Part shown: piece after piece, positions 56,894 through 64,000 of the stretch
How the letters are laid out: each line of letters opens with the position of its first letter
Position numbering within the stretch: position 1 is the stretch's first letter
Origin: Alkalibacterium pelagium
GTDB taxonomy: Bacteria > Bacillota > Bacilli > Lactobacillales > Carnobacteriaceae_A
NCBI RefSeq assembly: GCF_900109325.1
Contig: NZ_FNZU01000003.1
Span: forward strand, 124,001 to 188,000
Reading direction: 5' to 3'
DNA: 64,000 nt
Translations under genes and position numbers: made by a program
Notes under the pieces: model-generated
Told to the model about the DNA's origin: nothing
Seen by the model: the letters and a program-made list of their open reading frames with translations, nothing else
The model's database searches: none

Positions 56894-57161
56894 AATCTGG
56901 CCAGGCCAGATTTTACATCATTGAAACACTCACAGTGTAGTTCAGTGACCAACGAGTCTTCTGTACTCCATTTTACTGCTCTCAGAATGTAGTTCGGGCC
57001 ATCATAATCACACTAAACTCAACCGGCCAGTCACCCGATGTAGTTCAGCCACTTTCTTCTGCACGAACTAGACTTTACCTACATCATAATGAAGTTCATA
57101 CACAAAATCCATGCTGAACTTTACTGGATACAGTTAATCCAACCCAAAAACTTAAACTGGG
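56894..57161 (+). repeat. Palindrome-led repeat unit A (268 bp)
   Basis: Begins AATCTGGCCAGGCCAGATT then TTACATCATTGAAACACTC, followed by four modules in which AGTTC is answered by GAACT or AAACT about 20-25 nt later. It is the first of three tandem units. Confidence 0.93.
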
Positions 57162-57429
57162 AATCTGGCCAGGCCAGATTTTACATCATTGAAACACTCC
57201 CAGTGTAGTTCAGTGCCCAACGAGTCTTCTGTACTTCATTTTAATGCTCTCAGAATGTAGTTCGGGCCATCATAATCACACTAAACTCTACCGGCGAGTC
57301 ATCCGATGTAGTTCAGACCACTTTCTGTGCACGAACTAGACTTTATCTGCAACGTAATGAAGTTCATAAACAAAATCCATACTGAACTTTACTGAATACA
57401 GTTAATCCAACCCAAAAACTTAAACTGAC
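57162..57429 (+). repeat. Palindrome-led repeat unit B (268 bp)
   Basis: Exactly the same length as unit A and differing at few positions. The ending CCCAAAAACTTAAACTG is the same as in unit A. Confidence 0.93.
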
Positions 57430-57676
57430 AATCTGGCCTGGCCAGATTTTACATCATTGAAACACTCCCAGTGTAGTTTAACGCACATTGAGTCTTCTGT
57501 ACTCCTTTTTAGTGCTCTCAGAATGTAGTTCGGGCCATCATAATCACACTAAACTCAACCGGCCAGTCACCCGATGTAGTTCAGACCACTTTCTGCTGCA
57601 CGAACTAGACGCTACCTGCAACGTAATGAAGTTTATTACAGATAAAGACACGGAACTTCAGCCAGCACTAAAACAG
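57430..57676 (+). repeat. Palindrome-led repeat unit C (partial)
   Basis: The third unit, with palindrome centre T instead of A. It is complete through the fourth module, then diverges before the terminator at 57677. Confidence 0.9.
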
Positions 57677-57719
57677 ACAAAAACTCCCAGCTAAATGGAA
57701 TAATTCCAGCTGGGAGTTG
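57677..57719 (-). terminator. Terminator of the VanY-type gene
   Basis: AACTCCCAGCT and AGCTGGGAGTT form a perfect 11-bp stem, followed on the minus strand by TTTTTG. Confidence 0.88.
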
Positions 57720-57729
57720 ATTACCTTTT

Positions 57730-58956
57730 CTATTCTACTATGCCAGCCTCACTCGGAAGGTGGTTCATGACGGTGTCCAGGTGGAAGTTTCCGTCTCCCA
57801 GTTCGTCTTCAAATTCTTCCAGTACATCGATATCATTGAAGTGCCACCATTCCGAGGCGATCGGTATCAGATCAGCTTCGAACATATAGGCTTCCAGTCT
57901 TCTCGCCTCTTCATTGACATGATTCATATAAGGAATGTTCTGCCAGCCGACTCGGTCTCTGGCCGCAATTGGTCGCTCCAGCATAGCTGATGCTGTACTC
58001 AATTCAAATATCGGAGAATACATGTCGTATGTGGCATACTCGGTCACTTGCGGCACGATATAATGATCAATGATCCGTTCTTCAACCGACTCAACTCGTG
58101 CCAGGGTCAGATCCACTGCCAGACCTCTCTGATGATTGGAAACTCCTTCGTTAATGAACCAGTTCATTGTCCAGGGCGCTTCAGTTAGACCCTGCATGAC
58201 TTCATCGTTCTGCTCGGCCAATTCTGATAACCGTTCATTGACCAGAACCTGGGCTGTACTCGGTCTGAATACTTCCATTATGACAAGTGTCTCGTTGTTT
58301 TCTAAAGCAGCCTGCTGAGCTTCAGCTATTTTATGAGCTGTGCTGTATATGATCGGCATGATGAACTCATCTCTACCTAAACGGTCATTCATTCCGTATC
58401 CCTCATATAATACTTCTCCTGTAATTCCAGGTATATCGGTGTACGAAGAACGGAAAATCGATCCATAGGTATTCGGGTTATCGTAAATGGCGGAAGGGAG
58501 GACATCCGGCAAGTTGATGAAAGCCAGCTGGTTAGACAACCAGCCTTCCTGATTTTCAGTTCGTACATGCCACCAGTTACCTTGCTCCTCAATAATATAA
58601 AACGGTGTACCTGCAGGTAAAACGGTTAGAGAATCAGCATCTTCTGAAGCTGTTTCACGCAAGTGCGTATTTACCGAAGTAAACCCACCCGCACCTATGA
58701 CAGGAAGATCAAACATGCTTTCTTCATAACGTGAGACGACCTGTTCCTCGGGTTCTTCGCCGGCCGGTTCTTCTTGTTCAGTCTCACCTGGCTCTGCATC
58801 AGTATCCGGTTCAGTTGGCTCTTCCTGAGGCAGGTTTGTCACTTCACTCGGATCGGGGAATCCGGTTGAGGTTCTGTTCCACAGGACAGCGATCACACCA
58901 ATCATGACAATAAGCCCGACCAGCAGTGAAACAACAAGTGGTTTATTTCTGTTCAT
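57730..58956 (-). CDS. D-alanyl-D-alanine carboxypeptidase (VanY/M15B) with SH3 domain
   Basis: A 408-residue cell-surface protein. It has an N-terminal membrane anchor (residues 7-27), an acidic Pro/Glu-rich spacer (about 35-75), a bacterial SH3 domain (about 95-150: VNTHLRETAS, WWHVRTENQEGWLSNQ) and an M15 peptidase domain. Zinc ligands lie in SNHQRGLAVDLTL and EWWHF. It trims D-Ala from peptidoglycan stems. It is a single gene. Confidence 0.88.
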   Translation of the reverse strand: MNRNKPLVVSLLVGLIVMIGVIAVLWNRTSTGFPDPSEVTNLPQEEPTEPDTDAEPGETEQEEPAGEEPEEQVVSRYEESMFDLPVIGAGGFTSVNTHLRETASEDADSLTVLPAGTPFYIIEEQGNWWHVRTENQEGWLSNQLAFINLPDVLPSAIYDNPNTYGSIFRSSYTDIPGITGEVLYEGYGMNDRLGRDEFIMPIIYSTAHKIAEAQQAALENNETLVIMEVFRPSTAQVLVNERLSELAEQNDEVMQGLTEAPWTMNWFINEGVSNHQRGLAVDLTLARVESVEERIIDHYIVPQVTEYATYDMYSPIFELSTASAMLERPIAARDRVGWQNIPYMNHVNEEARRLEAYMFEADLIPIASEWWHFNDIDVLEEFEDELGDGNFHLDTVMNHLPSEAGIVE

Positions 58957-59108
58957 AAAAGCTAACTCCTTTGTATGTAAATCGTAACAGTTACGTTTTT
59001 TAGCTTATCCGAAATATATTTTATAGTCAATCATATAACGGGAAATTATATAATTATGTCACACATTTTGAATTCAATGCTATAACTAGCCTAAAAAGGA
59101 GCTTAATA

Positions 59109-59152
59109 AACAGGCATCTGTAGGAGTTTTCCAATCGCTGATGCCTGTTTTA
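59109..59152 (-). terminator. Terminator-like hairpin after small membrane protein
   Basis: AACAGGCATC and GATGCCTGTT form a perfect 10-bp stem with a 24-nt loop. Short T-runs flank it on both strands. Confidence 0.65.
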
Positions 59153-59184
59153 GTCACTTTTCTTCAATCAAATAAAAAAGCTAA

Positions 59185-59382
59185 TCATTCTTCAGATCCA
59201 CCAGACTTATTGTGCTCTTCTTTTTTATCCGACTGATCATTTTTCGGTGTAACCTTTTTATGTGCTCCATAGTTAAAAAGGAGAATTACTGCATTCAACA
59301 GCAACCATATGATAACGAATGGCATCTTGATCCACTCCCTTGAAGTAGCCTTTTGCTTACTTTTATTATAATCCTTATTCAT
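59185..59382 (-). CDS. Small membrane protein (FNYGA type)
   Basis: A 65-residue protein with a basic N-terminus, one membrane helix (WLLLNAVILLFNYGA, about residues 26-40) and a charged tail rich in Lys, Glu and Asp. An internal ATG at codon 20 has AGGGAG upstream and would start the protein with MPFVI, matching the start of the 24-residue relative at 49405-49479. Either start is possible. The function is unknown. Confidence 0.65.
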   Translation of the reverse strand: MNKDYNKSKQKATSREWIKMPFVIIWLLLNAVILLFNYGAHKKVTPKNDQSDKKEEHNKSGGSEE

Positions 59383-59439
59383 GGAAACCGCCTCTTCTCA
59401 GCTTGATAATAGTTATATTCCCTTAGTTAGTCTTAATAC

Positions 59440-60290
59440 TCACACTATTCGGACAAATTTTGGGTTGGCAGTTACATAAAACACCTGTCCTCTGGCATTT
59501 CTTACTTTATACTGTTCACCTGATCCCACTTTGAGTTTGTCCAGGACTTCAGTAAAAGTCTGTCCTTTTTTCATGAATCCAAATACATCTTTGTCGGACC
59601 AGCTAGGTTTGTTGTAGAAACGAAGCTCCCCGTTGTGAATACTCTCCAAACGAAACCCTTTAAAACGCGGGAACGATTCAGCTTTGTCATTAGCTAGATA
59701 TTCTGGCAAATGCAGCACAGTCTTTTTATAGGAGGCTGATATGAGACGCCCACTTTGATACAAATGCATTCGACCACTGCTTCTGCAGCAGATATAAAAT
59801 TAGCCTGATCCAAATAGTAATGATGATCGACCTGATTATCGATGAATCCGTATTCTACAATAACCGTTTCCGTATTTCCAGTCAACCGGTGCATATAATA
59901 ATAATCGACACCTTTTCGAATTTCTCTAGTGAATACCCGCCTCAATGGCAGACCAGTGATTTGAGCTAATTTTTCAGCCAATGCTTTTGCAAAATCAGCT
60001 TTGGCATGAACCGAATGAATCGTCTCGATTCCTCGTGCCTGACCATTGAAGGCGTTCCAGTGATTAGATACACATAGATCATACTGATTTCTGATCCTAG
60101 CTATACGCTGCGTCGGGTTCAGGGCTACATCTGACTGACGGGTAATGGCGACCTCTACTCCGCATTCCTTTAAGCGTCGATACTGATACAAACTGATGGA
60201 AAGCGTCCAGTCTTTTTCATTTATTCCAAAACCCTTTGCCCCCGGGTCGCTCCCACCATGTCCTGCATCAATGATTACTGTTTTACTCAT
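59440..60290 (-). pseudogene. N-acetylmuramoyl-L-alanine amidase gene split by a frameshift
   Basis: The first frame (59694-60290) encodes an Amidase_3 domain with zinc ligands His11 (DAGHGG), Glu25 and His77 (SNHWN) and the catalytic Glu146 (VEYGF). It runs into VSYQPPIKR and stops. The next frame (59440 on) continues with KTVLHLPEYLANDKAES and an SH3-like C-terminus ending in YVTANPKFVRIV. The two join at a run of five A (59723-59727): one more A, or a -1 slip on AAA, gives one continuous protein of about 282 residues. It could be a mutation, a sequencing error or a controlled shift. It lies 19 bp after the sigma factor gene. Confidence 0.75.
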
Positions 60291-60309
60291 GTCTCTTCCT
60301 TCTCTCTTA

Positions 60310-60849
60310 TTAGTTTGTCAGTACGGCTTTAAAGTGATTCAGTTTGAGCGCAGTCCGATTTTTCCACTGGTAGACCGTTTTGCGGCTGACCTTATGCTTT
60401 CTCGCTATATCGGTTACGGAAAGCTGGTTCAGTACGCTCTCTTTTAAATAGACTTGTTCATTTGGTGCCAGACAATCCAGCATGGACGGAAAAAGCTGCC
60501 AGACGATCCAGTCTTCGTTTTTATCCCTGTCAGGATCGGCTTCATCGTCAAAAAATTCTGAAACAGTCTCCTCCCGTTCTTTTTTGAGCTGGTATTTTCT
60601 CAACTCATCTATGATCGCCCATCTGATTTTTTGAAAGGCAAAGCCAGTGAACTGATAAAAATATTCCTCTTCACATAGATCCTCTGGAAATTGCTCGTAA
60701 ACTTTAACAAGTGTCAATAAACCTATTTGGACCAGATCATCATAATTCTGATTTGATCTTAAGACCCCACACTTTCTCAATGCTCCATGCACCAGACTGG
60801 TATGAACAAAGAAAAAGTCATCTGCTATTTCTTCTGTCAATATCCTCAT
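60310..60849 (-). CDS. ComX/SigH-like sigma factor
   Basis: A 179-residue sigma-70-family protein. Region 2 contains YDDLVQIGLLTLVKVYEQF and FAFQKIRWAIIDELRKYQ, and the C-terminal region 4 contains LSVTDIARKHKVSRKTVYQWKNR. Region 3 is absent, as in ComX/SigH-type factors of lactic acid bacteria, which switch on late competence genes. The ATG at 60849 follows GAGGA; the longer frame lacks a site. The neighbouring amidase and the divergent ComK-like gene fit a competence link, but other alternative sigma roles are possible. Confidence 0.75.
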   Translation of the reverse strand: MRILTEEIADDFFFVHTSLVHGALRKCGVLRSNQNYDDLVQIGLLTLVKVYEQFPEDLCEEEYFYQFTGFAFQKIRWAIIDELRKYQLKKEREETVSEFFDDEADPDRDKNEDWIVWQLFPSMLDCLAPNEQVYLKESVLNQLSVTDIARKHKVSRKTVYQWKNRTALKLNHFKAVLTN

Positions 60850-61228
60850 TGATTTTCCTCTACTAAGAGAATTCTCTTCCTTTATTAGTACTTGGCCTTG
60901 TACAGTTCCTACTGTATAGTGACAACCGTTCTCATTCAAAGGACTGAATTCGACAGTATTTTGACCGAATTATTTAGTTTTATCTAATTCAGTCAAGTGA
61001 GTATCATTATTGGAAACGTTAAGTAAGAAAACTCATCATATTGTTAGCTAAGTAGACTGATATCACCTGACATTAAGTTTTGTAGATAAATAGGATTAAA
61101 TTAATCTCATACAATTAATATAATTAAAATCTACCGAATATAACCAAGTTATGTTATAATGAATGTGAATTTATGAACTTTAACAAAAATAATGATAGCG
61201 CTTTAAATAGTGCCGAAGGGAACGGTTC
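60850..61228. promoter_or_regulatory. Divergent control region between sigma and ComK-like genes
   Basis: 379 bp without a gene. It holds an imperfect dyad, TGACCGAATTA and TAATTCAGTCA (60962-60972 and 60985-60995, one mismatch), and on the plus strand a perfect TATAAT at 61155-61160 with no good -35. The sequence ACCGAATA about 20 bp before that -10 has some likeness to the ComX box TACGAATA (6 of 8 bases). Confidence 0.45.
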
Positions 61229-62071
61229 ATGGATAAACTTTACAACAAGTATGTCAGGCAGCTGGAAGACTATGTTTTAAAGGAACAGGCAAGTCGGTAC
61301 CTCACTCCAATTATCAAGGAAGACAGAGGCAGATCCTTTTTTGACCATCTAAAAATAGACGTTTCTCAAATCTTGAATCATCTGGACGTATCAATTGAAC
61401 AGAAGTATATTACTATAGACCGGACATGCTTCTATGTCTGCGATTTATCCAAAGAAGTACGAACGACTTACAACACGATTGTCTTCAATCTATATGGGTC
61501 ACCTCTCAAGTCCACTGAAACCACCACACAGATAATGAACCGGTCATTTAATGCTATGAACATTAAGTATGATATGATCAGACAGTTAGGCAAAGCTTTA
61601 GGCATCAGCCAGAAATGTCCCTACGTCCTGGGGCCAATGTGTTTCGCTCCGGATAAAGGAACGAAGCATAATCATGCCAGCTGGATCGGCATACACAATG
61701 TGCGTGACATTTATAGTCACGAGAAGCAGACCTTACTTAGTATAAAAAACGAACACGAACTCTTAATTGACCTTGATGTAAAAAAGACAGATAAACTGGT
61801 CACAAACGGTCACATCATTTATCAGGCACAGGAATCCATGGTCAAAGGATGGAACGCTCTCTATCAGGAAGAATCGGACGATTACCAGAACTGGAATATT
61901 TTAAAGAAACGCTCGCTGCAGCAGACCTTTTCCCAGAAAATACCGACACTGTTTTCCTGTCTGATGTTCTTTTCCTATTTCCAGGCTCTGGAAATGCTTC
62001 GTACCGTTCTTAAAGAAGGCGACCCTCTCCTTGAAGACGTTATGAAAGAATACCCTAAGTTTATGCTTTAA
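61229..62071 (+). CDS. ComK-like protein (possible)
   Basis: A 280-residue soluble protein. The centre matches the layout of the ComK family: KCPYVLGPMCFAPDKGTKHN then HASWIGIHNVRDIYSHEKQ, then a strand with INEHELLIDLDVKKTDKL-like alternation (about residues 130-200). In ComK this part carries the conserved P...G, P...W-I signature. It is longer than Bacillus ComK (192 residues). If right, it would activate DNA uptake genes. It is divergent from the ComX-like sigma gene. Start supported by GAAGGGA. Confidence 0.5.
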   Translation: MDKLYNKYVRQLEDYVLKEQASRYLTPIIKEDRGRSFFDHLKIDVSQILNHLDVSIEQKYITIDRTCFYVCDLSKEVRTTYNTIVFNLYGSPLKSTETTTQIMNRSFNAMNIKYDMIRQLGKALGISQKCPYVLGPMCFAPDKGTKHNHASWIGIHNVRDIYSHEKQTLLSIKNEHELLIDLDVKKTDKLVTNGHIIYQAQESMVKGWNALYQEESDDYQNWNILKKRSLQQTFSQKIPTLFSCLMFFSYFQALEMLRTVLKEGDPLLEDVMKEYPKFML

Positions 62072-62075
62072 GGTT

Positions 62076-62117
62076 AAACAGCTTATCCTCCGCTGATGAA
62101 GGGTAAGCTGTTTTTTG
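62076..62117 (+). terminator. Terminator of ComK-like gene
   Basis: AACAGCTTA-TCC pairs with GG-GTAAGCTGTT, followed by TTTTTT. Confidence 0.85.
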
Positions 62118-62273
62118 TATAAATAATATGTATCTACTTTAGTCTTACTAATGGATTCACCTGTTCTACGGTTTTGCATACGAGACTACCCAGTTCAGTA
62201 CAGGAAACTTGAACATAATACTAAAATCCAGTAGTGTTAAATTTACAATAAGCAATTTAAGAGAGGTGACCCC

Positions 62274-62720
62274 ATGGCTTTCGATTACGACATGGATTTT
62301 GACAACATAGATTTTCGAGAACAACCTGAATTGTACCGGGTGGGACGAGGCGAACAAGGTGTTTTAATGGTTGAACCATATAAAAGCGAGATCCTTCCCC
62401 ATTGGCGGTTCAAGACACCGGACATCGCCAAAGAATCGTCTGACAAAATTTATCAGATGTTTCTGGACTATCAGGAAGCTGACGACTTTGTAGGCATGGA
62501 TATGGCCAGGAAGTTTCTTCAGATGGGGTATACCCGGTCCAGACGTTACGCCAATTACAAAGGCGGTAAAAAATACGATAAAGATGGTAATATAAACGAA
62601 CGGGATATTGATGAAGAAAAAGCTGAATCTGCCCGAATTTTTGAGGAAAAGTGGATCATCGTGCGGGAGAATGAAGACTATTTAAAACGTAAGAAAGACC
62701 ATCAGAAGAAGTATGGGTGA
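62274..62720 (+). CDS. DUF4385 protein
   Basis: A 148-residue soluble protein matching DUF4385 over its length: FDYDMDFDNIDFREQPELYR, VGRGEQGVLMVEPYKSEILP, HWRFKTPDIA and VGMDMARKFLQMGYTRSRRY. The family is widespread and its function is not established. It is preceded by GAGAGGTGA and stands alone. Confidence 0.85.
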   Translation: MAFDYDMDFDNIDFREQPELYRVGRGEQGVLMVEPYKSEILPHWRFKTPDIAKESSDKIYQMFLDYQEADDFVGMDMARKFLQMGYTRSRRYANYKGGKKYDKDGNINERDIDEEKAESARIFEEKWIIVRENEDYLKRKKDHQKKYG

Positions 62721-62929
62721 CTTGTACAAATTAGGATGATTAATATAATTGAAAAACAACAACAAAATGGCGATCATGGATTATCTGAACATGTATCATA
62801 TGAAATACAGTATTTATAGTATAAAGTCTGCCCCTAACAAATTATCAATACAATTACTTGTTGGGGGGGGCTCAGTGGTCAAATCATTCGGTAAAGTTTG
62901 AGGTTAATTTCATTTCTTTACTTAATTTG

Positions 62930-63060
62930 AGTAGCGCATAAAGTGTAGCTCATGTTAAAATATCTCCTTTGAACTCCATCCAATGCAGATTGAGTGTAGC
63001 TGACTTATAATTCCTATGCTGAACTACATTCTCCACTGTACAAAATGAAGTTTGTAGCCA
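62930..63060 (+). repeat. Degenerate copy of the AGTTC/GAACT modules
   Basis: AGTGTAGCTC is followed by TTTGAACTCC, then GAGTGTAGCTG by GCTGAACTACA, then AAAATGAAGTTTG. The order and spacing are those of the ~260-bp units, without the leading palindrome. Confidence 0.55.
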
Positions 63061-63288
63061 TTAAAACTGTTTAACTAAAGTGACGCAAATTCTACCTATT
63101 AACCAACTACTTATAATAAAATAAATATAATTCTTTTTTTGATGTTGTTCTATTCTATTAACCCCATAATAAAGGAACAAAAACGTAAAATAAATTTTCG
63201 CTCCTGTTCCTTTGTTATATCCACAACTAAATAACTTGCTGGATTCTATAATGAATTTAGCCACTTGGGCTAACAAAAAAAACGCCAC

Positions 63289-64000
<712 letters not shown>

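Noticed and set aside
56894-57676. Regular repeats that might be read as a CRISPR array
   Set aside because: Units are 268 bp with internal similarity throughout, no unique spacers and no cas genes nearby.
57488-57694. A 68-codon plus-strand frame within the repeat array
   Set aside because: It lies entirely inside repeat unit C and lacks a ribosome site; the same stretch in units A and B does not keep the frame.
62864-62870. A run of seven G as a phase-variation tract
   Set aside because: It lies in a non-coding region with no promoter spacing that it could change.

Overview
The window looks like chromosome from a low-GC Gram-positive bacterium of the Lactobacillales. A Carnobacteriaceae member such as Alkalibacterium or Marinilactibacillus would fit, but this is inferred from gene content and Shine-Dalgarno style, not from a marker gene. 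Nearly every gene has a strong AGGAGG-type ribosome site, transcription ends at compact hairpins plus T-runs, and PTS, CcpA-type and IS3/IS30 features are typical of that group. No rRNA, tRNA or CRISPR array was seen.

Layout. (1) 0-5 kb, minus strand: a PTS operon, running from a BglG/LicR-type regulator through EIIA, EIIB and an ascorbate-type EIIC to a SIS-domain sugar-phosphate protein. (2) 5-13.9 kb: a DUF4153 membrane protein, two aldo/keto reductases, a flavin oxidoreductase, NanE epimerase, a pRiA4b ORF-3 type protein and a GT2-GtrA protein. (3) 14-30.4 kb: glycan utilisation. One operon holds a sugar ABC transporter, a DUF624 protein and a GH31 enzyme. A second holds another sugar ABC transporter with GH2, GH1-like and GH43 enzymes, and is divergent from an ArsR-type regulator. 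Two dyads and cre-like sites lie upstream. A NERD-domain protein follows. (4) 31-33.1 kb: D-lyxose isomerase and an MFS carrier. (5) 33.3-47.7 kb: a Wzx/Wzy-type exopolysaccharide operon, all minus strand. It runs from a priming sugar transferase through GT4, CpsC, CpsD, Wzy, Wzx, FemAB-like, GT2, FemAB-like, DegT aminotransferase, RfbA and RfbB to a degenerate WecB-like protein. RfbA, RfbB and the aminotransferase, with no RfbC/RfbD, point to a dTDP-amino-dideoxyhexose rather than rhamnose. The two FemAB-like proteins are candidates for acylating it.

(6) 48.6-58.9 kb is accessory in character: GNAT, metallophosphoesterase, ATP-grasp ligase, an intact IS3/IS150-type element, a second NERD protein, a decayed PemI/MazE-like antitoxin, a DUF7916-like protein, a VanY-type peptidase, and two arrays of related ~260-bp repeats. 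Each repeat unit opens with a 19-bp palindrome and carries several AGTTC/GAACT hairpins. (7) 59-62.7 kb: a possible competence-linked locus with a ComX/SigH-like sigma factor, an amidase gene split by a one-base frameshift, and a divergent protein resembling ComK, followed by a DUF4385 protein. (8) The window ends inside a decayed IS30-family element.

The most unusual items are the ~260-bp palindrome-led repeat arrays beside a NERD-zinc-ribbon paralogue, the WecB-like protein lacking several catalytic-site residues, the paired FemAB-like proteins in the amino-sugar cluster, two related tiny membrane proteins ending in FNYGA, and the sigma factor/split amidase/ComK-like locus.
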